A stretch of 64,000 nucleotides of DNA from Chitinophagaceae bacterium (GTDB lineage Bacteria > Bacteroidota > Bacteroidia > Chitinophagales > Chitinophagaceae): positions 62,001-126,000 of the forward strand of contig CANFHA010000012.1 in NCBI GenBank assembly GCA_947446645.1. Reading direction: 5' to 3'. Of the stretch, positions 27,036-35,763 are shown piece after piece (position 1 is the first letter of the stretch; each line of letters begins with the position of its first letter). The notes beneath the pieces are model-generated. The model was given only the letters and a program-made list of their open reading frames with translations, ran no database searches and was not told where the DNA came from. A program made the position numbers and the translations under genes.

Positions 27036-28310
27036 TTACAGCTTTTCGCTAATTACTTTATACACCATCATCATCCCCATTTTTGCAGCCATTTCTTTAT
27101 TCTGCAATCGGCCGTAGAAAAAGCGAAATTCTTTTGTTTTTACGTTATCCTTGTCCGCAACTGCCATCCATACTGTGCCTACCGGTACACGATCCGTACC
27201 ACCTGCTGGGCCCAGTACCCCGGACACTGCCAGGGCATAGTCAACATCGAGCACCCGCAATGCACCTTTGGCCATTTCCGTTACCGTTTGTTCACTTACG
27301 GCACCGTAAGACTCAATGGTTTCTTTGTTTACGCCAAGTACATTTTGCTTTACCTCATTGCTGTACGACACTATACTGCCATTGAAGTAGGTAGATGATC
27401 CGCTGATCTGCGTGATGAGGTGACCTATAAAGCCACCTGTGCAACTCTCCGCAAGCCCTATGGTTTTTCCCTTTGCCAGCAGCAGATCGCCTATGATCTT
27501 CTCCATGCTGTGATCGTCATGGGCTACAACAATGTTGCCTAGCCGCTGCGCCAGCTCTAGCTGATGGGTTTCCAACTCTTTTGTCAGCAAGTCGCTATCC
27601 TTACCCCTGCCGGTAAGCCTCAGCCGCACCATGCCGGCGTCGGGCAGATATGCCAGCTTTATATGAGCCGGTAGTGCGTTCTCCAGGTCCATTATTTTCT
27701 CGGCAATAACGCTTTCGCCCTCACCAGCAGTCACCAGTGTGCGGTGCAGCAGGGCATCACTGAAAAATTGTGTGCGCAATCTGGGCAACACTTCATCCTG
27801 CATTATGGAGATCATTTCAAATGGCACTCCCGGCATCGCAATCACAACCTTTCGCTCCCCGCCTGTTTTTGATTGCGGCACTTCGAACCACATACCGGGT
27901 GCGCTGCCCATTTTATTGAACAGTACAGTGCACACATCCGGCACTTCAGCCTGTTTCAGGTTCCTTTCCAGAAACGGCCGGTTGCGCTTTGCCATCATTG
28001 CCTTTACATGATCGAGAACCTGTTGGTCCACAATCATTTTGCCGCCAAAATAGTCGCAAAGCAGTGGCTTGGTTATGTCGTCGGCTGTTGGTCCCAGCCC
28101 ACCGGTTATCAGTACTATTGATGCGCGGGCAATCTCCTCGTCCAGCGCTTTAATTATTGCTTCGCGGTTGTCGCCTACCGCAACGCGGCGCAGCACATCT
28201 ATGCCCAGCTCATTAAGGTGTTTTGCAATCCATGCTGAATTGGTGTCAATGGTCTGGCCTATCAATAATTCGTCACCTATGGTGATGATCGCTGCTGCTA
28301 TATTGCTCAT
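27036..28310 (-). CDS. cinA: CinA-family protein (nucleotide-processing / NMN amidohydrolase)
   Basis: 424 residues, the full two-domain CinA. The N-terminal MoaB/MogA-like domain (about 1-170; ITIGDELLIGQTIDTNSAW, TGGLGPTADD, MPGVPFEM) matches the COG1058 ADP-ribose-pyrophosphatase-type domain. The C-terminal domain (about 260-420; AESCTGGFIGHLITQISGSS, SGVLGPAGG) matches PncC nicotinamide-nucleotide amidohydrolase. It probably works in NAD repair and recycling. The start overlaps the thioesterase stop by 4 nt (ATGA). Confidence 0.94.
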   Translation of the reverse strand: MSNIAAAIITIGDELLIGQTIDTNSAWIAKHLNELGIDVLRRVAVGDNREAIIKALDEEIARASIVLITGGLGPTADDITKPLLCDYFGGKMIVDQQVLDHVKAMMAKRNRPFLERNLKQAEVPDVCTVLFNKMGSAPGMWFEVPQSKTGGERKVVIAMPGVPFEMISIMQDEVLPRLRTQFFSDALLHRTLVTAGEGESVIAEKIMDLENALPAHIKLAYLPDAGMVRLRLTGRGKDSDLLTKELETHQLELAQRLGNIVVAHDDHSMEKIIGDLLLAKGKTIGLAESCTGGFIGHLITQISGSSTYFNGSIVSYSNEVKQNVLGVNKETIESYGAVSEQTVTEMAKGALRVLDVDYALAVSGVLGPAGGTDRVPVGTVWMAVADKDNVKTKEFRFFYGRLQNKEMAAKMGMMMVYKVISEKL

Positions 28311-28726
28311 GGTTCTTTCTTGAAAAATGGGGCAAGCCGGCTATGAAGTTCATGCGGCATAATTGTTTTTTTCTTTTCCTTCGGGTCGAAAAACACCAGC
28401 GTTGTCACGCCCTTGTTGAGCAGCTGCCCCTGCTCATTGTACAGCTCTGAGAAGAACTGTATCCGCGATCCTTCCGGCAATTCTTTAAGTATGGTCTTTA
28501 CAGTGATCAGGTCATCATAGAGGGCTGGCCTGAAGTAAAGTGAGTTAAGCTCTGCCACTGGCATCATGGTACCCATTTCCTCCAGTTGCCTGTAGGTAAA
28601 CCCCAGTTCCCTGATAGCTTCAGCCCGGCCTACTTCGTAGTACAAAGCATAGTTGCCATAATACAGGTAGCCCATCTGGTCTGTTTCGCCGTAACGCACT
28701 CTTATTTGTGTAGTTGATGTGAACAT
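28307..28726 (-). CDS. Hotdog acyl-CoA thioesterase (4HBT/YbgC-like)
   Basis: 139 residues. The 4HBT motif RYGETDQMGYLYYGNY with catalytic Asp16 is clear, followed by YEVGRAEAIRELG and a beta-rich C-terminal half. It probably hydrolyses acyl-CoA or acyl-ACP thioesters in the cytosol; chain specificity is not visible. First gene of an apparent five-gene unit (thioesterase, cinA, aroK, DUF423, small membrane protein), coupled to cinA through an ATGA overlap. Confidence 0.88.
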   Translation of the reverse strand: MFTSTTQIRVRYGETDQMGYLYYGNYALYYEVGRAEAIRELGFTYRQLEEMGTMMPVAELNSLYFRPALYDDLITVKTILKELPEGSRIQFFSELYNEQGQLLNKGVTTLVFFDPKEKKKTIMPHELHSRLAPFFKKEP

Positions 28727-28778
28727 TTGATGTTGATATTCGGAATCAGGGAAATCATTTAATCAGGCAAATCAAGGT

Positions 28779-29558
28779 TCAGGCCGGTTTCACCCTTTCT
28801 GCTTCCTTTATAGAGTAAACACTGTTTGCTTGTGTGAGGCAGGTAACAGTAAGGTCATTGATACACACATGTGGCGGCAATGATGCACAATACCATGCGA
28901 TATCCGCGATATCTTCGGCCCTGAGCGCGTTTACATCTGCATAAAAACCCTTTGCTCTTTCCTCATCGCCATGAAAGCGTACAATGGAAAACTCAGTCTC
29001 TGCCATGCCTGGGTTTATAGCGGTAGCTTTTATGCCGTACGGCAGCAGGTCTATTCTCATGGCCTGCGTCAGCGCATCTACTGCAAACTTAGTAGCGCAG
29101 TAGACGTTGCCGTTTTTATACACCACATTGCCGGCTGTCGATCCTATGTTAATGATATGTCCTGAGGCACACGCTTTCATCATGGGTGCTACCTGCCGCG
29201 TTACATAGAGCAGTCCCTTAATGTTAGTGTCTATCATCACTTCCCAGTCGTCAATATCTCCTTCATCTATCGTTGCCAGGCCGGATGCCAGTCCTGCATT
29301 ATTCACCAGTATGTCTATGTGCTCTACCTGTGTTTTCAGGTGGCTTACGGCATCTTCCACCTGTTTCCTGTCGCGAACATCGAATGTCAGGGTCACCACC
29401 TTTACGCCGTATTGCTTTTCAAGTGCGGCTTTTATCTCCGCCAGTCGTTCTTCCCTGCGACCGGTAATGCATATCGTATATCCCTCTTTTGCGAAACGCT
29501 CCGCTATTGCCTTGCCAAAGCCGGATGTAGCGCCCGTAACTAGTATTGTCTTGCTCAT
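28779..29558 (-). CDS. Short-chain dehydrogenase, YdfG-like
   Basis: 259 residues. Rossmann motif TGATSGFG (8-15) with ITGRREER favouring NADP(H), NNAGLA, and the catalytic region INIGSTAG...VYCATKFAV with Tyr and Lys spaced as YxxxK. NPGMAETEFSIVRFHGD is close to the YdfG 3-hydroxy-acid (serine/3-hydroxypropionate) dehydrogenases. A TATCTTTA box (7 of 8 to TAnnTTTG) is 16 nt before the ATG. It is 52 nt upstream of the thioesterase operon and may be co-transcribed with it. Confidence 0.9.
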   Translation of the reverse strand: MSKTILVTGATSGFGKAIAERFAKEGYTICITGRREERLAEIKAALEKQYGVKVVTLTFDVRDRKQVEDAVSHLKTQVEHIDILVNNAGLASGLATIDEGDIDDWEVMIDTNIKGLLYVTRQVAPMMKACASGHIINIGSTAGNVVYKNGNVYCATKFAVDALTQAMRIDLLPYGIKATAINPGMAETEFSIVRFHGDEERAKGFYADVNALRAEDIADIAWYCASLPPHVCINDLTVTCLTQANSVYSIKEAERVKPA

Positions 29559-29652
29559 AAGATGTTATTGATGGTAAAGATAGTGTAGACTGAAAAACAA
29601 AGAGCATTCGTGCGAATGCTCCATTGTTTAAAAAGTCTTTTAGTTTTATTAT

Positions 29653-31209
29653 TTATACCGAAACGGAATGTTTCAGGTTTTTTTTTTCAAGGTACGACTC
29701 CCAGTCTGCCAGCTGTGCGCCTTTGAGCACACGGGGAAATTTGCTCATCGCTCCTTCCTTGCCTTTTGCCCGCAGGTAATCTATAAATGCGCTGCCGGGT
29801 AGCACTTCCACAAGTATCTCTTTCAGTGCTGATGTGCGTTCCACTTCATAGTCATCGTTAAGCTTACAAAGTGTTTCATCCAGCAGCGCCTTTAGTTTGT
29901 CAGTATCCAGGTTTTCATTGTCGCAGCCTATGTACCACTGGTGTGCAAACAAGCCATTATGTTTAAACCCTGCCACGGCAAACTCGCGGATAGTGATGTT
30001 CATTTTCTTTGAAACAGTCTCTATCGCTTTGTTCATATTGTCTACCGACATATGCTCTCCGCACAGGCTAAGGAACTGCTTGGTGCGGCCCACTATAGCT
30101 ATTTCGTGCTCCACTGCATTGGTAAACCGTATTACGTCGCCTATCAGGTAGCGCCATGCCCCTGCGCAGGTACTCAGCAGCACGGCGTACTCTACGCCTT
30201 CCTTTACTTCATGTACTTTGTATATCTCGGGGTCGGCTTTAGGATTTCCCTCTTCGTCAAAGTTGTTCTGAGTAAAAGGTATGAATTCAAAGAAGATACC
30301 TGCATTCAGAACCAGCTTTATACCTGCATTCGGTTTGGCCTGGAACCCGAATGAGCCTTCAGAGGCCATGTATGTCTCAATAAAATTCACATGCTTGTTA
30401 CCCCACAGATTCTTGAAACTTTCCCGGTAGGGCTCTATAGATACGCCCCCATGTATATATACACTTAGGTTGGGCCATATTTCATGTATGTTCTTTACGC
30501 CATGGTGCTTTATTACCCGCTCCAGCACTATCTGTACCCATGCCGGTACCCCGCATATGGTGCCTACGTCCCACTGGTCAGCTTTTTCTACAATTAGCTT
30601 TATGCGGTCTTCCCACTTGGGGCGCTTCGAGATGCGCTTGCCGGGTTTGTAAAGCAGTGAAGACATCCACCTGGGCATATTTTTGGCGCTTATGCCGCTC
30701 ATATCGCCCTCATAGTACTCCCCTTTTTCAAACAGGGAGGTAGTGCCGCCCAGCATCAGGATACCTTTTTCAAAAGCTATAGGCTGTATATCAAAATTAG
30801 CCATACTATACAGCTGCTTAAAACCTACCTTTTTGATAGATTTTATCATATCCTGTGTTACAGGTATATGTTTGCTTGCAGCATCTGAGGTGCCCGAGCT
30901 AAGCGCGAAGTATTTAACTTTCCCCGGCCAGCTTACATTTTCCTCGCCTTTTAGGCAGCGATGCCACCACTGGTCGTGCATATCGGTATAGGTATGCACG
31001 GGTACACGCTCATGAAAGGCTTTTAAAAAATCTATTTCTTTGCTAAGTATATCAGCAAATCCGTAATGTTTGCCGAAAGAAGTGTATTGTCCGCGCTCCA
31101 AAAGCTGGCGTAGCACGTGTCGCTGGTATGTTTGCGGTGTTGCTACCGGCAGATTGAATTGTTTCCGAAGTTGTAATGAACGAGATATCAGATTCCCTAA
31201 CAATGCCAT
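29653..31209 (-). CDS. GH3-family acyl-adenylate-forming protein
   Basis: 518 residues resembling plant GH3 auxin-conjugating enzymes and their bacterial relatives. The ATP-binding motif is FALSSGTSDAASKHIP; further conserved blocks are TYMASEGSFGFQ and LLSTCAGAWRYLIGDVIRF, as in the ANL-type GH3 fold. Enzymes of the family adenylate a carboxylic acid and join it to an amino acid or another nucleophile; the bacterial substrate is unknown. No carrier domain. It is followed on the same strand by the YdfG-like SDR, 94 nt away. Confidence 0.88.
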   Translation of the reverse strand: MALLGNLISRSLQLRKQFNLPVATPQTYQRHVLRQLLERGQYTSFGKHYGFADILSKEIDFLKAFHERVPVHTYTDMHDQWWHRCLKGEENVSWPGKVKYFALSSGTSDAASKHIPVTQDMIKSIKKVGFKQLYSMANFDIQPIAFEKGILMLGGTTSLFEKGEYYEGDMSGISAKNMPRWMSSLLYKPGKRISKRPKWEDRIKLIVEKADQWDVGTICGVPAWVQIVLERVIKHHGVKNIHEIWPNLSVYIHGGVSIEPYRESFKNLWGNKHVNFIETYMASEGSFGFQAKPNAGIKLVLNAGIFFEFIPFTQNNFDEEGNPKADPEIYKVHEVKEGVEYAVLLSTCAGAWRYLIGDVIRFTNAVEHEIAIVGRTKQFLSLCGEHMSVDNMNKAIETVSKKMNITIREFAVAGFKHNGLFAHQWYIGCDNENLDTDKLKALLDETLCKLNDDYEVERTSALKEILVEVLPGSAFIDYLRAKGKEGAMSKFPRVLKGAQLADWESYLEKKNLKHSVSV

Positions 31210-31244
31210 TGATACTCTTTTACTCTTTACTTTTAATTAAACGG

Positions 31245-31252
31245 CAAATTTA
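31245..31252 (-). promoter_or_regulatory. -7 box (TAAATTTG) of the GH3-family gene
   Basis: Exact TAnnTTTG on the minus strand, 35 nt before the start codon. Confidence 0.4.
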
Positions 31253-31308
31253 CATTTTCCTGTGTTAATGCGATGGTAAGTTAATTATTTAAATATCGGG
31301 TTTTAGTT

Positions 31309-31336
31309 GTAAGTCATAAGTCGTGAGTCTTAAGTG
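31309..31336. repeat. Four degenerate heptamer repeats
   Basis: Consecutive heptamers GTAAGTC, ATAAGTC, GTGAGTC and TTAAGTG in the divergent region between the GH3-family gene and the next plus-strand ORF. Confidence 0.6.
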
Positions 31337-31414
31337 GCCCACAGCAGGGGACTAGACCATATTTTGAATTAATGTAGATGCACCAACCGCAATCCTTTTT
31401 ATTATCTTTATACA

Positions 31415-31744
31415 ATGGAAAACACAGACATCTGCAGTAACCTGTTTGATATTCTGAACAAGATACCAAAGTATAGCCCCGAGGCCATTGCTGAACTGGA
31501 AACGCAGCATGAAAGGTATAGCCAGCTTCTTGCTAAAAATGTGGAAGACAATCCGGTTATGAAGAAATACGTACCGCTCTGTTATGACATAGGTCTGAAC
31601 ATAAAACGGGGCAAGGGCGAATCAAATACCAAAAAGCAGGAATTCTGGCTGGAAAAGGCGATCGATGATTTTCGCACAGAAATAAAAGCGCTCCGCACAG
31701 ATATGAACTGTATGGTTTCATTTCATATAAATATGGATTCATAA
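31415..31744 (+). CDS. Hypothetical helical protein
   Basis: 109 residues, mostly charged and probably alpha-helical, without signal peptide or transmembrane segment. No family recognised. A near-consensus -7 box TATCTTTA (31403-31410) ends only four bases before the ATG. It starts a run of three small uncharacterised genes leading to dut (a 10-nt gap to the 59-residue protein, then a 35-nt gap). Confidence 0.55.
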   Translation: MENTDICSNLFDILNKIPKYSPEAIAELETQHERYSQLLAKNVEDNPVMKKYVPLCYDIGLNIKRGKGESNTKKQEFWLEKAIDDFRTEIKALRTDMNCMVSFHINMDS

Positions 31745-31754
31745 GCTGCTCAAT

Positions 31755-31934
31755 ATGCTCAACTGGCGGATAATTGTAGGATTGGCATTATTGTTTTTTT
31801 GCATAAAAGAGCTTTATACTATCATGGGTAACAGTGTTAAGGCCAGCCCTGTATATGCCGAGGTCGGCTGTTTTATCTGGATGGGCGCAGGCACCTTTCT
31901 GGTTATTCGTGGCATGACGAAAAAACCTGATTAG
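31755..31934 (+). CDS. Hypothetical 59-residue membrane protein
   Basis: A short frame with two hydrophobic helices (about 5-21 and 36-53) separated by a small polar loop, ending in a basic tail. It begins 10 nt after the stop of the upstream small gene and precedes another membrane protein on the same strand, so the three probably form one transcript. The transmembrane pattern and tight spacing support it as real; function unknown. Confidence 0.5.
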   Translation: MLNWRIIVGLALLFFCIKELYTIMGNSVKASPVYAEVGCFIWMGAGTFLVIRGMTKKPD

Positions 31935-31969
31935 AACGCCACGGGCATGATTTTTTCTTGGCAAGATTT

Positions 31970-32380
31970 ATGCGCTCACAAGGTGATCAGTTACTGTGGT
32001 TATTCATTTTGGCTATTCCTGTGGCCTGTATAGCATGGACAGTGACCCATGAGGAGATCTTTCGCGAGCCCAGGGAGTTTTGTGTAAAATGCAGCAAAGA
32101 AGCCAGAACGTTATTCCAGCGAAAGATCGCATATATCTTTACCTGCGAGTACTGCTTTAGCTTTTACGTTACCACTTTGGTGGTCTTTATCACCAACTTC
32201 AGGTTATTAATAGACGATTGGCGCGGCTACCTGATCGCAGGTTTTTCTCTTGTATGGGTTGCAAACATATATATGAGCTTGTTTGGCCTGCTGCGCACTT
32301 CTATTAAGATAGAAAAGATTGAAGCGACCATTGATGAAAATGCACTTAACGCTCAAAAAAAGCAGGTGGAAGGAAAATAG
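31970..32380 (+). CDS. Hypothetical membrane protein with two CxxC motifs
   Basis: 136 residues from the ATG at 31970 (an in-frame TTG at 31958 would add four). Three hydrophobic segments are visible (about 9-25, 60-76 and 88-107). Between the first two lie CVKC and CEYC, 17 residues apart, which could bind a zinc or iron ion or form disulfides on the membrane face. The CEYCFSFY context recalls the CPYC motif of DUF1360-like proteins, but the match is weak. Coiled acidic C-terminus. Followed by dut 60 nt later. Confidence 0.6.
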   Translation: MRSQGDQLLWLFILAIPVACIAWTVTHEEIFREPREFCVKCSKEARTLFQRKIAYIFTCEYCFSFYVTTLVVFITNFRLLIDDWRGYLIAGFSLVWVANIYMSLFGLLRTSIKIEKIEATIDENALNAQKKQVEGK

Positions 32381-32422
32381 GCTGGAAATAACTTTGGTAC
32401 AGAAATATTTGAACCTCATGCT

Positions 32423-32430
32423 TACCTTTG
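32423..32430 (+). promoter_or_regulatory. -7 box (TACCTTTG) of dut
   Basis: Exact TAnnTTTG match ending 10 nt before the dut ATG, predicting a very short leader. TTTG elements upstream (32393 and 32408) are not at standard spacing. Confidence 0.42.
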
Positions 32431-32440
32431 GGCGCACAAA

Positions 32441-32878
32441 ATGGTAAATGTTGATATAATAAATAACGCTCCTCACTCGCTCCCCGCCTATCAGACAGAT
32501 GGCGCAAGCGGAATGGATATACGGGCCTGGCTGCCAGAGCCGGTTACTTTGCAGCCAATGGAGCGGAAATTAATTCCCACGGGCTTGTTTATTGGGTTGC
32601 CAGACGGATTTGAGGCGCAGATACGCCCCCGCAGCGGTCTGGCCATAAAGCGCGGCCTTACGCTCATAAATACTCCAGGCACTATAGATAGCGATTACCG
32701 TGGTGAGATAATGGTGCCTATGGTAAACTTGTCAGGCGAGGAGCAAACCATAATTGATGGTGAACGCATAGCCCAGATGATCGTAGCTAAATATGAGAAA
32801 GTCGAATGGTCTGCAGTGAAAACTCTTGGAGATACAGCACGCGGTACCGGTGGATTCGGGCATTCGGGAACACACTAA
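32441..32878 (+). CDS. dut: dUTP diphosphatase
   Basis: 145 residues, the trimeric dUTPase size. Motifs in order: ASGMDIRAW (motif 1), [11 protein letters not shown] (motif 2), [14 protein letters not shown] (motif 3, with catalytic Asp), ERIAQMIV (motif 4) and the C-terminal P-loop-like [10 protein letters not shown] (motif 5). It converts dUTP to dUMP, keeping uracil out of DNA. A nucleotidyltransferase gene starts 32 nt downstream on the same strand. Confidence 0.96.
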   Translation: MVNVDIINNAPHSLPAYQTDGASGMDIRAWLPEPVTLQPMERKLIPTGLFIGLPDGFEAQIRPRSGLAIKRGLTLINTPGTIDSDYRGEIMVPMVNLSGEEQTIIDGERIAQMIVAKYEKVEWSAVKTLGDTARGTGGFGHSGTH

Positions 32879-32910
32879 AATGATTTTAAAAATATTTTAA
32901 ACTAACGAGA

Positions 32911-33918
32911 ATGAACATAATAATACCAATGGCAGGCATGGGCAAGCGTATGCGCCCGCACACACTTACAACTGCTAAACCATTATTACCTGTAGCGGGA
33001 AAGCCTGTTGTGCAGCGCCTGGTAGAAGATATACTCGCTACCTGCAATGAAAAAGTAGAAGAAATAGCCTTCATAATAGGCCCGGGTTTCGGCAAGGAAG
33101 TAGAAGATCACCTGTGCAAAGTAGCGGAGGCGCTGGGTGCAAAGGGTAAAATATGTTACCAGGAGCAGCCGCTGGGTACAGCCCACGCTATACTTTGTGC
33201 CGGCGAATCACTGACCGGCAATGTTTTTATTGCTTTTGCCGATACACTGTTCAAAGCAGCTTTCAGCATTGACAAAAGTAAAGACGCCATCATTTGGACA
33301 CAGAAAGTGGAAGATCCTCGTGCTTTCGGTGTAGTAAAGCTCAACGATCAGCAGCAGATAGAAGCATTTTTGGAAAAACCGCAGGAGTTTGTTTCAGACC
33401 TGGCTATTATAGGCGTGTATTACTTCAGGGACGGCGATGCGCTGAAAAAAGAGTTGCAACGCCTCATTGATAATAAAATAATGCTAAAGGGGGAATACCA
33501 GATAACTGATGCCATGGAGCATATGCTTAAGAACGGCGTTAAATTCTATACCGGCCAGGTAGACGAATGGCTGGACTGCGGCAACAAAGACTCATTTGTA
33601 TATACCAATCAGCGCGTTCTTGATATAAAAAGCAAGACCGAAAACCTGGTTTCTGCCTCAGCAGTTATAGATCAGTCGGTTATTATTCCGCCATGTTTTA
33701 TAGGGGAGGGGGTAGTCATAAAGAACTCCGTTATAGGTCCGTTTGTATCCCTGGAGAAAGGGGTGAAAGTGGAAGACTCCCGCATTAAAAACAGCATTGT
33801 TCAGAGCGATAGCGTTGTTAAAAATGCGTCGCTCAATGACTCTATGTTGGGGAAAAGCGTAACTTACATAGATAAGGCCGAAGAGGTTAGCCTCGGTGAT
33901 TTTTCCACGCTTGGATAA
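32911..33918 (+). CDS. Sugar-1-phosphate nucleotidyltransferase with C-terminal beta-helix
   Basis: 335 residues. The N-terminal nucleotidyltransferase signature IIPMAGMGKRMRPHTLTTAKP and the AFADTLF and GEYQITDAM blocks place it with RfbA/GlmU-type enzymes, which join a sugar phosphate to an NTP. The C-terminal third (about 245-330) has isoleucine/valine-rich hexapeptide repeats of a left-handed beta-helix. Likely a glucose-1-phosphate thymidylyltransferase-like enzyme of cell-surface sugar supply; exact sugar and nucleotide are not readable. Confidence 0.88.
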   Translation: MNIIIPMAGMGKRMRPHTLTTAKPLLPVAGKPVVQRLVEDILATCNEKVEEIAFIIGPGFGKEVEDHLCKVAEALGAKGKICYQEQPLGTAHAILCAGESLTGNVFIAFADTLFKAAFSIDKSKDAIIWTQKVEDPRAFGVVKLNDQQQIEAFLEKPQEFVSDLAIIGVYYFRDGDALKKELQRLIDNKIMLKGEYQITDAMEHMLKNGVKFYTGQVDEWLDCGNKDSFVYTNQRVLDIKSKTENLVSASAVIDQSVIIPPCFIGEGVVIKNSVIGPFVSLEKGVKVEDSRIKNSIVQSDSVVKNASLNDSMLGKSVTYIDKAEEVSLGDFSTLG

Positions 33919-34023
33919 TCGTTGCGATAAGACTCGGTATTTATTAGAATGGCTGCATTGCACCGGCCACGCGTAAATTTTCAAGGTGAGGTGTGGGTGG
34001 CTGCTCTGAAGAAATGTTTTTTA

Positions 34024-35763
34024 ATGAGATCAACGCTTTTTACATATTTTTTCTTTTTAGGCTGCCTTGGCGGGTTTATGCCTCATGCATTTGCGCAGCG
34101 GGAGAATCCGGATTCGGTGCTCAATGCGAATATGACTGCGCTCACAAAACCGGACAATATTTACTTCGATGCCATTAAAGCCAAGATGCAGAATGATCCC
34201 GTGCATGCCAAGGCTTTGTTTGAGCAGTTTGTAGCCTTGAAGCCAGATGTGTCAGCAGGCTATTATGAGCTGGCAAAACTGTACTACAACGAAAAGAAAA
34301 ACGATAAAGCGGAGGCAAACATAAAGAAAGCAATAACGCTGGAGCCGCAGAATAAATGGTACAAAGAGCAGCATGCTACAATACTGGCCGAGAATGGCAA
34401 CTACCTGGAGGCTGCCGGAATAATAGCCGGCCTTTGTAAAACCGAAGCCAGCGACGAGGAATATCCTAAGATGGCGGCAGAGTATTACGAGCGTGCCCAG
34501 AAATATGATGAAGCAGTAAAATATCTGGACCTTGCGCTGCAGCGCTTTGGCGATGATGAGGACGTGCAGATGCACAAGATGCAACTGTACCTGGAAATGA
34601 ACAATGCAGATAAGGCTGCTGATGTGATAAAGCAACTGCTGGCGGCAGACCCGCGCAACGGCAAATATTACAAGTTGCTCGGCGAACTCTACGATAATAA
34701 TAAAATGCAGCAGAAGGCGGCAGAAGTATACGAGAAAGCGCTGAAAATACTGCCAGACGATCCGCATGTGCAGGTGGGCCTGGCAGAGCATTATCTGAAA
34801 GCCGGAGATACTGTAGCCTACAATAACACGGTGAAGAGGGCTATGTTTAATCCCGAGTTTGAAGCTTCTGCTCAAATGGAGATCATGGCGGCATATATAC
34901 AAACCTTTGCAAACGATTCTATTCTTCGTGCAGAAGGGCTGCCGCTAATCAGGCAGCTGGCAGTACTACATCCTGCGGATGCGCAGGTGCTATCGGTTTT
35001 CGGTGAGTTCCTGGACTGGAATAACAAGCGCGACAGTGCAGTGATGGCTTATAAGCGCTCCCTGCAGGCTAAACCGTCTGATTTTAATATCTGGCGCAGA
35101 CTATTGGATGACTACACAGACAAGAAAAGCGCTGACTCGCTGATAAAATATTCGGATAAGGCGATGCGCCTCTTTCCTAACCAGGCGGTAATAAACTACT
35201 ACAGCGCAATAGGTAATTACAATAAGCAGGATTATCCAAAGGCCATAAAGGCGATAAACCGGGCTATAGATATGCAGCCTGAATCGGACAAAGCGGTGCT
35301 TGCTGAGATGTATGCCATGCTGGCCGATGTATACCACACCACAAAGCAGGATGATCTATCTGACAAGGCTTTTGAGAAGGCGATTTCTTTAGACCCTGCA
35401 AATTCCGGCACGCTGAACAACTACAGTTATTACCTTTCTGAGCGTGGCAAGAAGCTGGATGAAGCCGAGAAATACTCAAAAAGATCAATGGAGCTAAGGC
35501 CTAATGAGGCTACATTCCTGGATACTTATGGCTGGATCCTGTACAAAAAAGGCGACTACGAAAAGGCACGCAACTATGTGCAAAAGGCTGTAGACCTTGC
35601 CGGCGCCAACGCAGATGCCACACTTTATGATCACCTGGGTGATATTTATTTCAGGCTTAACGACAAAGTGAAAGCAGTGGAGTTCTGGAAAAAGTCGAAA
35701 GAGAAGGGAGGCGATGATCCGCAACTGGATAAAAAAATAAGTGAAGGGAAACTGTATGAATAG
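34024..35763 (+). CDS. Periplasmic/exported tetratricopeptide-repeat protein
   Basis: 579 residues from the ATG at 34024, chosen because it gives a signal peptide (MRSTLFTYFFFLGCLGGFMPHAFAQ region); the open frame extends 25 codons upstream. The rest is a long series of TPRs, e.g. AGYYELAKLYYNEKKNDKAE, KYYKLLGELYDNNKMQQKAA and the closing DTYGWILYKKGDYEKARNY. Such proteins are scaffolds. The 3' end overlaps the DUF4292 lipoprotein start by 8 nt, so the two are translationally coupled and likely work together at the envelope. Confidence 0.9.
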   Translation: MRSTLFTYFFFLGCLGGFMPHAFAQRENPDSVLNANMTALTKPDNIYFDAIKAKMQNDPVHAKALFEQFVALKPDVSAGYYELAKLYYNEKKNDKAEANIKKAITLEPQNKWYKEQHATILAENGNYLEAAGIIAGLCKTEASDEEYPKMAAEYYERAQKYDEAVKYLDLALQRFGDDEDVQMHKMQLYLEMNNADKAADVIKQLLAADPRNGKYYKLLGELYDNNKMQQKAAEVYEKALKILPDDPHVQVGLAEHYLKAGDTVAYNNTVKRAMFNPEFEASAQMEIMAAYIQTFANDSILRAEGLPLIRQLAVLHPADAQVLSVFGEFLDWNNKRDSAVMAYKRSLQAKPSDFNIWRRLLDDYTDKKSADSLIKYSDKAMRLFPNQAVINYYSAIGNYNKQDYPKAIKAINRAIDMQPESDKAVLAEMYAMLADVYHTTKQDDLSDKAFEKAISLDPANSGTLNNYSYYLSERGKKLDEAEKYSKRSMELRPNEATFLDTYGWILYKKGDYEKARNYVQKAVDLAGANADATLYDHLGDIYFRLNDKVKAVEFWKKSKEKGGDDPQLDKKISEGKLYE

